Shown here piece after piece: positions 11,889 through 22,699 of a stretch of DNA of 64,000 nt. The notes under the pieces are model-generated. The model saw only the letters and a list, made by a program, of their open reading frames with translations, was not told the DNA's origin and did not search any database. Both the position numbers and the translations under genes were made by a program. This DNA comes from Climacium dendroides (lineage: Eukaryota; Streptophyta; Bryopsida; Hypnales; Climaciaceae), in assembly GCA_950106755.1 (NCBI GenBank), contig OX467082.1, forward strand, positions 50,114,588 to 50,178,587, written 5' to 3'. Numbering within the stretch: position 1 is the stretch's first letter; every line of letters starts with the position of its first letter.

Positions 11889-12354
11889 GTAAGGTAAGAC
11901 AGCCCATTGCAGTCAAATGACCCATTGTGGTCGCCTAAGAAATGACCCATTGTGGTTTTTTTCCAGGATGTGGGATGTGGGCAACAATACATGTCTTACA
12001 TGACAGCAATGGAGTGAACACTGACCTCATTAGAAACTTCTGAGTTTTCAGTGTGAAGTCCATTGTAAAAATTGATTTTATTGGCCTTCTGTAATAGAAA
12101 ATATTTTGACTGCATTAGGCAGTGAAATGAGCATTACAAATTCAGATTTTAGTGGTCTTAAGGTAGTCTACAGGCTCTTTTGGGCTCAATGCTTCAGAAA
12201 TTTCTAGCGAATTCATAATTTGTCAAAAAAATTAATTTCAATTGCACTTGCTATTTCTCACACTTGTACTAATGTGGGGAAAAAATTGAAAAATTTCAGC
12301 AACAAGATGATGCCAAACTCCTCATTCTGACCACAATGGGCTGGTTTACCTTAA
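11889..12354. repeat. Inner inverted-repeat segment (nested MITE candidate)
   Basis: GTAAGGTAAGACAGCCCATTG at the left pairs with CAATGGGCTGGTTTACCTTAA at the right, with a few mismatches. Between them, CCCATTGTGGT is repeated. It lies wholly within the TTAA-flanked element, so it is either a nested insertion or a subterminal inverted pair. Confidence 0.5.
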
Positions 12355-12654
12355 ATCAAGTTTGGGGTCATTTGACTATACAGATTGAAAGATTATAATG
12401 TTTTAGTATTGACAAAAGATGCTGAAATTTTCCTAAAAACACATTTGGAGGTGAAATTCGATTTCTAAACCTACTCAAATGAAAAAACTTTAAACTACAA
12501 AGTGATTTAAATTAAAAAAGACAAACACTTTGGTGGAAAAAAAAATCATTCAATTAACTCATTGCATTTGCAAAATTGTTTTGAAATGTCAAAAAAACAG
12601 TGAAAAAAGTAGCAAAAAAACACATCCATGGCTGAACCTACCTCTACTAAAATG

Positions 12655-13135
12655 CTTCTCAGTCAATCATAACTTCTTGGATTGATATGAAATTTTTACC
12701 ACAGGAACAAGACTAGTATGCACAACTTTTCCAACAAAAATTATTGAAAACAAACCCTATCTGAAGAAGTTATAAGTTGCCAAAGTTCACTGTAGTGCAA
12801 AAATGTCTCGATTTTGAACTTCGAATTGCTCCCAAACATTCAAAACAACTTGGATTGACATGAAAATTTTATCACAATAAGTAGACTTTATGGGGAACAA
12901 AACCCAACAAATTTTTATTGAAAACTAACATTTGATGAAAAAAATACAAACCCCCAAAGTTGCAGCCATCTAATTGCAGTGTGGTGAACTCAAATTGAAC
13001 CTGCGAACTTTGAATGGCTTTCAAAAACTCATTACATCTTGAATAGATCTGAAAATTTTACCACAAAAAATAGACTACTATGCGCAACTTTCCCAACAAG
13101 TTTTGTTGAATTTAGACATTGGATGCAAAAGTTAC
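12655..13135 (+). repeat. Degenerate tandem array, about 180-bp unit, three units
   Basis: Three units share a block of the form CTTGGATTGA(T/C)ATGAAA or CTTGAATAGATCTGAAA, then TTTTA(C/T)CACA, then TAGACT or GACTAGTATG, then GC(A/G)CAACTTT(T/C)CCAACAA, then TATTGAAAA or GTTGAATTT. Unit starts are near 12660, 12833 and 13020. The array is non-coding and diverged. Confidence 0.65.
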
Positions 13136-13203
13136 AGCACTTTGAAGTTGACTGCTAGACTATGTGAGGACACTTTTGGTCCCCTTGGGCGGTGAGGGGT
13201 TAA

Positions 13204-15236
13204 AAGCACATGGCATGGTAGACAAGGAAGTATAACTCAAGACAAGGATCCTAAGTTTAACACTAATTTGAGGTGAATTGGTAGGCCAAAATGCCTTTAT
13301 TACTAAGACTTATACTAGAGTCCATACTATTTTATGGTTCACTTTAGAAACGTTTTTGATATATACTTGATTTATTTTTTAAGTAAGGTAGTATAGATGG
13401 ACTGGAAACAATAAATTACTAACAATTCAAGCATTTAAATATTAATTGAAAATTTTCAACTCCAATGATGAAAATGTTGAAGTAAGGCAATCTCAACATA
13501 GTTCAATTTTATTTTTTTACAACTAAAGATTTTCATAACTTCTATTCTATTTTTCCAAATAGAATGATTTAAAGCTCTTCTATATTTATAAACACCTATA
13601 AAATGAAATCCAAGTTATTTTGAAACTTAGCAAAATTTCTAAAGTACTTGAATTGCTTGAGATTGTTCTCAAAACATATAAAATTTCAAAATTCCTACAC
13701 TACTTGTTGGAATTGCATAAAAAAGTGCTTACCTTGAAGAAAATTATGATTAAGATCTACACTAAGAATATCCCAATTTTTTTTCAATAATTTTAAGTCA
13801 TTGTTCAAAAATACGAGTATCCATTCTAGTCAATTACAAAAATTTTACTAGGTTATTAGATTGAAAACTAGGTATGAAACTATGGAATTCCACTTTGAAT
13901 TCTAGTTTTAAAAAAATTATTTAGATTTGCCCTATTGATAAAGGTGCAAATTTAGTGGCACTAATTATTTGTTTATTTTTATAGAAAGTAATACAACAAA
14001 TAAAATGTTTCAGCCTACACTAATTTAATTATTTTAAAAATAATATGACTTTGATAAAATTAATATTGCTTAAATTAATTGGAGAAACAATACTATCAAA
14101 ATTGAAATGCTAGAATAATTATTTAATAATTTTTTAAGATAAATAAATTTAATGATTTTTTTGGCATTTTAATTTTTTTCTATTTAAAGATTCTATAATG
14201 TTCTTTGTAATTTTTAATTTTTAATTAAAAGATATATTTGATTTTTTAAAGAATCTTTTATTCTTAGAGCATTAGTGTACAAATATATATTCTTAATTAT
14301 TATATTCTATTGATAGAAAAGAAGTTGTGGGGCACGAAGTTACGATGCACAAATATGATGCCTTAGGACATGCTTACTTGTTTTTTGTGTTCCAAATGAT
14401 GAATGGCTTTTAGAATATTGAAATGCTTATTTAACATGAGTGAATGTATTTAGATTGAAAATTAGGATGTTTAATCTAACAACACTACCATTGCACACCA
14501 AGAACGTTACAATGCCACAACTAAATTTGGGGTTGAATAGTATGTCCTTGTGAGAAATAGTTTAAACCATACTAAATATTCATTTTTAGTATAGTGTACT
14601 TCTTGTGATGGGTAATTTGCCTTTTGAATGATAGATTAAGTTAGGACATTTTTTTGGATGCAGGTGAAAACTTTATAACCATTGCAAGAGAGCTACAATT
14701 GTCTAGCAAGAAAACTCGCTGACCAAAATAATGGAGTTGGACATCTTGATTATCATCAATTTTCTTTTGTTATAAGGTGTGCCATTTCCAACCTTGTTCA
14801 TTTAGGTGTTTAATAAATTTTTATTGTAAAGCATTGCTAGGAAATTTTTGCATTTTATATATTTTTTTTTATGCATTTTGCAATGAAATGTGTTTTTTGA
14901 GCATGCACCAAGGATATTCCCCTTAAAACCTAGGATTCCAAATATCTCATTTCCTCATTTCATTCATTACAAAATTTCTTGAAGTGTTCATTGGGGAAGT
15001 GGGGAGTAGCATTCACAAAATTGGCTAAAATTTGCTCCATTGTTGCTTCAAATTTTTACTAACTAAATGTACATTAGAGAAAATCCTTAAAAAAAGAATT
15101 AGATTTGAGGTGAGCCTATAACAAACAATCGAATTTGATAGCCAATCTGTAAATTCCTCCACATTGGAATTAGCATCTATTTAGTCAAATTTGTGTTATA
15201 GGACTCCCAATAATCCTTTACAACTTGCAAAATCCT
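13204..15236. other. AT-rich intergenic DNA
   Basis: I see no gene. The text is very AT-rich, with long A and T runs (13900-14300). A weak echo of the TTAA-element interior, with words such as CATAACTTCTATTC and GAATGATTTAAAGC, occurs at about 13530-13580. Confidence 0.4.
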
Positions 15237-15509
15237 CTATTTTTTTCTCATACTACTGTACTCACTCTCAAAATCACCAAACTGAAGTTGACGCATGTCT
15301 GTCTCGAAGGTAGCATGTTGCACTAAACTAGTTATGGGATCACTGGTGGGGAGTGCCCGTGTTGTGGAACCTTCCGTGAAAAAGTTCTCCTCATCGGCCC
15401 TTTTTCCTGGCATGGTCGTATCCAAAGAGACAGGAATACTGAACTGTATTAGCAGCAGAAGTTCCCAAAGCTCTCTGGCGTTCTCTATGCCGTTCACTCG
15501 AGTTCCCAT
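15237..15509 (-). CDS. Hypothetical short ORF upstream of and divergent from KNL1
   Basis: An ATG at 15509 opens 90 codons ending at 15237 (MGTRVNGIENARELWELL at the start; FGDFESEYSSMRKK at the end). The same frame stays open upstream to 15620 and then meets a stop. Composition is mixed and hydrophilic, unlike the low-complexity frames of the AT-rich DNA nearby, and the segment sits in a small GC-richer island that continues to KNL1. I recognise no family. It could be one exon of a longer minus-strand gene sharing a bidirectional promoter with KNL1, a transcribed promoter region, or a chance ORF. Confidence 0.25.
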   Translation of the reverse strand: MGTRVNGIENARELWELLLLIQFSIPVSLDTTMPGKRADEENFFTEGSTTRALPTSDPITSLVQHATFETDMRQLQFGDFESEYSSMRKK

Positions 15510-16053
15510 TAGAATTTGAATTTTCCCTCTTCGTGTTTCTTTCTGTTGTTGTGTTTTCAAACTGTCAACAGCTTCTTTGCAGAGCTCCGGAGCTGTATTT
15601 CGCCATAGCCGGCGGACCAAGCCTTGTTGCCTCTACAATGGCACGGCGTGTTCCTGGTGCCGTAGTCTCCGCGTGTAGCAGTGATTTCTTAATTCCTATG
15701 CTATCAGTGCTCCCTTTCACGGCGCGCCGGCCATTTCATTTCAGATTTTTGTGGTGACGACTTTCGACTTGGCTTTGCTCTAGAAGTGAAAGGGGCAGGT
15801 GGTTTTCATTTATTTTCCTTCTTTCGTTTATTTTTCCGCCATTTGATATTTATCCTGTATGAACGAGAGTGGAGGGATGGGGATAGTGATTTATAGTCGA
15901 GTGAATTGGTAGTTTTTTTGACAATTTCCTATTGAGCGGCTGACCACCCGAGTGTTTGGAGGTGGTTAATGGTTTGGGTGAGTGGTTTGGGAGTGCCTAT
16001 TCAGAGAATGGCGTAGTGAATAGTAGTTGCACCTGTGGAGTTAGAGCAGAGAG
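15510..16053. other. KNL1 5' region, possible bidirectional promoter
   Basis: GC-richer DNA between the minus-strand ORF and the KNL1 ATG. It includes a GGCGCGCCGGCC stretch at 15721-15732. I do not see a confident TATA box. The last 100-150 bp before 16054 are probably 5' UTR. Confidence 0.35.
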
Positions 16054-19000
16054 ATGGAAGCTCCGGCTACCCCGACGATGGATTTTAGAGGCATGGATGA
16101 TAGCGCGACATTTGAGCTTTTCGATGGGAGCATCACCATTCAGAACCGGAAGAGGCGGCGGTCTTCACTGCGCCGGGTCAGCTTTGCGGAGCAGCCTTCG
16201 ATCCATGTCTTTGCACGCGATGATGATTACGAGACCCCTCCAGAAGGCACCATGTCGCGCTTGTCAACGCAGTCCACACCCTCGAGTGTTTCCCGAAGTC
16301 CGCAGAGACGCTCGGAGAGACTTTCTGCTGCCAGGGGAGGGCGACAGGATGAGGACGAAGTGGATAAAGAGAATGCGCAAACCAGTGTAGGAAACAATGC
16401 TCGCCAGAAGAGGCGAGGGAGACGGCCCCTAGCTCTACGGGATACACAGAAGGAGGACCAGGAAGAATTTTTGAAACCTAGTAACTGGCTCGATGATCGT
16501 GAGAGTTCTGCACTTGGAAGGTAAGCCCTACTTCGCATCAATGTCCTATGAACAAGCCATTTTGGTACCAATTCTATATCACATGAGTTTGTAGTGAGGC
16601 TCCTCTTCTTGACACAGTTCTAGATACAATTAAATCCTCGGTCGTCATAGACTACTGATCATATATTTGTGTATGCGTAAACCGTCAAAAGCTTATAAAA
16701 TATTCACTTAATAATGACATCAGCCTCTTACCAACTGTGCTTAGCAGTACATTCTCGATGCTCTCGTTAGTAATATGACATGGCATTCTCTCTCTCCAAT
16801 TCAGAAGATAGCATAAGGTTTTTGGCTATAAATTCCTGACCTCACGTCTTATGATTGAACAACTTGCAGCTGTGATGAAAATACGGGGCCAGTCGACCTT
16901 CACCATATTACGATGTGCGACCAGATTATGGCAGTGGAAGACGATGACAACATGACAATGGATAGCCAGACGTTTCACACGAGAATGTCACAAATGCTTG
17001 CGAATCAGACACTGCACCGTCTTTCTGAGGGTCGTGAAACCGCCACTAGAACCCCTAGAGATTACACGGACATGGTGGCTGATGTGAGTGTGTTGTGGCC
17101 CGGAAAGAAAGCGCAGGAGGTGGAAAGGAATCTGTTGGATCAACCCACGTGGCATAAAGGTGACGGCGACATCAGTGACATGACCCAGGGATCCGTTGAG
17201 GTTCTTCTCAAAGTTTTAGCCAAAAAGAAGTCCTCACGCAAGGAGTCGTGCATCCACGATACTGAGGAGAACACAATGGAGAACTGGGACAATTGGACAG
17301 AGGGTGATGCACAGTCACAAGGAAAGATATCAAGCACGCAAATTGAAAGGCCTGTATCCCAACCTGATGTTGATGATACGATCTCAATGGAAACCAGTTC
17401 GCCTTTATTAAATAGTGATAGGCGCAAATTATTTGTAGATGAAGGAGAACAGATTGCAAACTCCAGGAATGTGTGTGACGCAGATGGATTTCATGGATCA
17501 CAGCTGCAAGGTAGCAGGATGAGTGAAGATACAGAGTTGCATGCAAGGAGGCCACTGGTAACGTCGGAAAACAGGACATCAACGTTTAACAATGATGATA
17601 GTGTTTCCATGGAGAACACTTCTCAGTCTCCTGCTGGTGGGCGTGATTCTGCTATGGAGATTCATTCAGGGACTGTTGAGAGGTTGTTCCAGCGGGATAT
17701 GCTCACATCAACTACTCTGAAGAAATCTAAGTCAGCGGAACCAGAGTGCACAGCGCAAGAGTCACGAGTTCAAGAAGCTACAGAACCCAATGGCACCCTT
17801 GTAGATAATGACATTGGTTTAGGTCCTCCTGTACAGTCAGCTGGTGAGGATTCCCCTGTGACTTTGAGGCACTATGAGAGGAGCCGCAACAGAATGAGCA
17901 CATCTGCCGCAGAGAAGAATAAATCGGGATCTATTCAGCCCCAAATGGATTCCAATATTCAATTCTCGATGTCACAGGGGCATGCTCAATCAATGACTGC
18001 CGAACCGGTGGCTGGACTGCAAGTTGGTCAATATGGTCAAGGGCTTGGGCGACAGGAGCCATTCTTGCAACAGAGAATATTGAACAAGGAATTCAGGAAA
18101 TCAATTGGCTTGCAAACCTTCGATGATTCTGTCCACCTGGGTACCAAATCAGGAGCATTGTTACCAGCACCCGATGTGGATACAGATTCTATGGACATCA
18201 CTCGAACATGGACTGAACATGCACCTCAGCTCACTTCTGTCCCAACAAAATCGTCTGACTCTGCAAAGTCTTTGCTCTGGGAGGATAGGGATCAACGCAT
18301 GGACATATCTGATGGGGATATGACGGAAGGGTATCAAGAAGGGATAACTGAGGCAATGCCGAAGTTGACGTTTGTTTTGGGTGGCTATAACTGTGACTCA
18401 CCGAGCGTCGAACCTCTTAACCGCATTTTCCAAAGAAAAAGTGATATTGATGCTGAGGATTCTGCAGTGTATCGTGTCACGGCTGAAATCGACGTCCAGA
18501 AGGAAAAAACATTTAAGAAGGGTGATGATGTTACTCACGATCGGGCAGTGGAAGAGAAAGAATCTGTCTCAAACCGAGGTCTTGAAGAAGACACTATAGA
18601 AATGCAATCAGACATTGGGATCAGGAATGTGTTCCAGAATCCCGAAGATACTTTTAGTTTCAAGGGGAATCAGAAGAGTTCAAGAGAAACTTCCGTCTCA
18701 AAGTCAATGGTGCAGGAAAGAAACTTTCTTCAAACTTGTTTTCTTATTACACAGGATGTTGTTGACGATTTGCTATCTAGGAATTTGCATACAATGCAGT
18801 ATTCAGTTGACATGAGACGTTCTCCTTCGTAATTCATTGTCGTGTCGCGGTTGACTTACTGGCTTGAACTCACAATGTCTGTGGGATGCAGAGTTTAATA
18901 CCCAGACCAGCATTTCCTAACGTTCAAGGAAAGGTGGATGCTATAGAGGCCAACCTAAGGAATCAGCAGAGTTTGGGCCAAGACGTCCAAGACGAAGATG

Positions 19001-22000
19001 CAACAGCAGTCTTCACGGACCAGTATAGTTGGAGAGCAGAGGTATCGAGTGACATGAGTACCACTCCCTTATCACCCAGAAGGTCGAAGCATTTTCAGCG
19101 TCTAGTTCTTAAGGCTCAGACAGTGCCAATGCAAATCGACACGGCGTTGACCGATTCTCCATCGTTCCAAGACGATATTTCGGCAGCCATTCCAAATGTT
19201 CAGGACCTTCTTGCTGCTGATGCCGAAACACCTGAGTCAGGGTTGGGATGGAATCCTCGGAAGATTGTTTGGAGTGCACAGCAGTCCAACCTTCGTGCTT
19301 TGGCAAGTCTAGTGCAACTTTATTGTACTTCGTGGAGTTCAGTAATATCTGTACTGTCTGTCTCTCAATTTGTGATTATTGTCGTACCTTAGACCGGCCA
19401 TGTACAAGTGTACGTCTCTATCCGAAATTGATCTGAGTAAATTATAGTGCAATCAGAATCTTTGTACTTGATCAGGATGTGCTTGTTCTGAATCAACTTT
19501 GATATGCTGGTTCAGGGAGGCGAAGTTGTTTTAGGCCAGCCAGCAATAAGCCAGATGGAAGACGAAGCCACTCACTCCGTGACTGACAAAATTTGCACAC
19601 CAAGAGATCCAAAAGAGAAGAAACACATCTTTGAATGCATGTCGGAAGAGGCAGCGATGACTCTTAATCAAGTGTCTCATTCGAAGGAGGTTCGGAACAG
19701 CGTAGCAAGCAAAATGTTGCTCAGGATGATGTATCTTGAGGACAACGGCTGTGCACAAGAAGAATCTTCTTCTGATGCGGAGACCCGGCAGATTCTTGGA
19801 AGGACTTTGCATTTTCAACCTGAAAGTGACAGTCAGTTGCAATCGCGGTCTCTGAGAGGAGATGCAGAACAGCAGATGAGTGCAAGGGATCCTGATGGTA
19901 CAATGGAAGTGGAGAGACTCAAAAATGTGGATGAGGTTTGTCAAAAGGGTCAATTCTTTTGTACCTTGCCTAATGAATGCACTTATGAGCTGTATTTCTT
20001 ATTTTCATTCTTTCAGAAGGGTAGGGGTTTCACTGATAACAATATTCTGCATCCACAAAACTATTATAATTAATCTCGTTAAGACTGATGCTGCATGGAA
20101 GTCCCTAGTTGAGCGCAATTTGTGTTTTGCACAATTGTTGTATGGCTGATTTCAGGAAATGGATTCAAATGAATCAAGAGTCGAATCCCTTCAACAAGAG
20201 TCAAGAAGGCAAAAGCTGCGTCAGGAGATGCAGGTGCTGCATGAGTTCGCTCATTTCAATCCTGGCTTTACTGCTTTACGAGTTCCAGAAAATGTGTCTT
20301 TCTTACGCTTAGTTTACCAAAGCACTTGTTGAATTCGAATCTTGATTGGTGCATTCCAGGTAGCTGAGGAAAGGCGTATTGCCCTGGAGAGACGCTCTGA
20401 GGAGCTACGAAAAAGAGCTGAGGACTGTCACCAAGCAATTGCGAAGAAGTGCAGGAACGATATTTGCGTCGAGATGAAGAAAATGGCCGCTTTGGGTTCT
20501 CAGGCTCACTTTAGCAAACTCAAAAAAAGATTCCAACTTCTAAATTGCGTGCAGGTATGAATATGAGCTGTATTCTCCCAAATGGAACCCTCAATTGTAG
20601 AAATTGAAGTTGTAAGGTTCTATTATTTGATGTTTATGCGAAGACCATAAAGTTGGAAAGAATACTTTATTTCCATCTGAGTAATGATCTCTCATGTTGT
20701 CACTCTTATGGCAGCTGTGGGATCTCAAGACCACGAAAACTGGAGACGAAGTTGTTCATAAGTTCGAATACTGGGCACTCTTCACTCACAGGTTGCTGAT
20801 GTTCAATTTTATTATTGTATCTGGGCCCCAGATGCTGACAATTATTGTATCATGGTCTTTTGATGACTTTTCTTGAGGAATACTCTGCTTAATTTCTTCA
20901 TTACTTTATGTTCGACAGGCTTCTTTGCATATTCGAGGATTAGTATTTCTCTGGCAGAATTTTTGCGATTCGTATTGCTTATTGATCCCCGTGCCGTTTG
21001 TGTCCAGTGTCTTCGAGCGGACAGACAACAATCTCGAGTTTACTGTATCCAAGAGCTCGATTGATCTTAACGAGGCGAGCATTAATCAGGTAGAGCTGAT
21101 TTGTCATTGCCTGGTCAATGAGTTTTCATACTAAGCTTAGTGTTAGCTGGAATTGTACCTCTTACAGAAATGCCCTCACGGTTTCCTGCAGCCCTCGTGC
21201 TCTAATACAGCACCCTCGTGTCACTTATGAGGATAAGTGACACAACAGAGATAGCTTATTGTTTCAGGATTTATAACCGGCCCTTTATTTTGGTGTGCAC
21301 GCAGGTGTTTAGGCACATGAATGCCTCACTAGCATGGAGATGGTTTCTGTTAGGGCATGAAGAAATAGTTCAACCACAAAGCTTAATGCATCATGTTCAG
21401 GTAAGTCCGCAACGTATCTAATATGAACTTGAGTGTGACGTGACAATCCGGTTCAGTAGTCTCTGGATAAGACACAGTTGCACGTACCGCGTGATTTAGT
21501 GTTCTGGGTGTAGGGTGTGCACTCGAAGGTGATGATATTACTTGATCTCATGGAGGAGATCAACAACTGTCGAATATACGTCGTTATACCTCATTTCCGG
21601 CTTCAAACTGGTAATACTACTCGTATTTATTCTTCAGTACGTATATTATATTACTGTACTGTTAGGGTTTTCTTTTATGTCTTCCTTATCTGTCCATATT
21701 CACCATCTATCCAGGAATTCAGCCGATTTCTTGTTTGTTTAGTTGATGAACTTTTTTTAATGCAATTACATTTTCATAACATCCAACTTTTGTTTCACCT
21801 TTCGGATCCAACATATTCATAATCACGTCCACGCTGATTGGGCCCCCCGTTCTCTTTGACAGGTTCAGACCTTCGCTTAAATCTACAATTCTCCGACAGC
21901 AAGCTTTTGTTCGATTTTGTTCTGTCGTTTGACATGAAGCAAGTCACCCACATGAGGTACAGCACGAGTCATGAGCTGGATTACTCGACGGAAATGAATC

Positions 22001-22167
22001 AGAAGTTGGACTGTACTGTACAGATAGAATCTGCGGGACGGTTCTTCGGGACAAAGATCTCCGAAGCAGATATCAAGCGTTCTGTGGCTTCGGTAGTCCC
22101 CGGTCATCACTTACTACTTCGCGTTTGTGCTAGTATAAATACACTCATCTTGAGCTTCAAGAAATGA
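16054..22167 (+). CDS. KNL1: Kinetochore scaffold KNL1/Spc105/Spc7 homologue, eleven exons
   Basis: KNL1 is the outer-kinetochore scaffold of the KMN network; it recruits PP1 and spindle-checkpoint proteins. The model joins exons 16054-16520, 16870-18828, 18894-19341, 19516-19935, 20156-20233, 20360-20554, 20715-20816, 20919-21089, 21305-21400, 21514-21610 and 21863-22167. Phases are consistent and give about 1,445 residues. The N-terminus has the PP1-docking motif RVSF (residues 41-44) after a basic run. The long acidic, disordered exon 2 carries MELT-like repeats around Met186, Met329, Met403, Met597 and Met633 (DNMTMDSQT, DDTISMETS, DDSVSMENT, DTDSMDIT, DQRMDISDGDMT). Exons 5-6 encode a Glu/Arg/Lys-rich coiled coil (EERRIALERRSEELRKRAED), and exons 8-11 a globular C-terminus of the RWD type expected for this family. 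Least certain are the exon 2/3 boundary, the ends of exons 3 and 7, and whether a further intron ends at TTATTACACAG near 18753. Confidence 0.85.
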
Positions 22168-22699
22168 GTTGTCCCAACTCTGAACCCCAGCAATCGCTGA
22201 TCTAGAAAAACTGTTCCACGTTTCAATAACATGTTGCATTACTATGCACGAGATACATTTTGGATGGGACTTATTAGCTACACGTCCACGATATTTAACC
22301 TAAGAACGGTAGCGCACCACGACAGCCTGGTGCCAGTTGGAGATAGTTAAGGAAATTCGTGTCGCATCCCGCCGTCGCACGATTGTCCATTTAGTAGGAA
22401 AGAATAGCAGGAACAGCATGTACAAGAATGACTTAATTAATGCACAATGAACCTCTTGACTCGAAGTTCGATCCGAATCTGGCACTAGCGGCCTTTGCTT
22501 CGCTTCGCTTATGGATACATTGATAAGCTTGTAAGTATATCCTCCCTCAGTAATTTCTCTATGTTGGGGCCTAATCTAGTGTTGGCCTGGAAACTATGCT
22601 AACCTGCAAACCAGTGAGCTGACAATTGCCATGATGCTAATGGGCATGAATGAAGAAGGGCAGCTCGTTGTGGGGAGGGGGTCTTCCTTCATTACTATC
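22168..22699. other. Convergent intergenic region between KNL1 and C4H
   Basis: The two genes run toward each other with about 530 bp between stop codons, which should hold both 3' UTRs. The plus-strand frame that starts at 22631 and crosses C4H is the antisense shadow of C4H. Confidence 0.5.

Larger units (their letters stand above)
11758..13203. mobile_element. Larger TTAA-flanked element with nested repeats
   Basis: The left end is TTAATCCCTCACCTCCCAAA and the right end, reversed, is TTAACCCCTCACCGCCCAAG, so about 17 of the first 20 bases agree. TTAA bounds both sides, as in piggyBac-type target sites. The interior contains a second inverted pair (11889-12354) and a degenerate tandem array of about 180-bp units (12655-13135). 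No transposase frame is seen, so the element is non-autonomous. The 1.4-kb length suggests nested insertions. Confidence 0.5.

Noticed and set aside
15510..15757. Plus-strand ORF 15533-15757 upstream of KNL1
   Set aside because: It has no link by frame or splice signals to the KNL1 exons and overlaps the other-strand frame; it is more likely promoter DNA.
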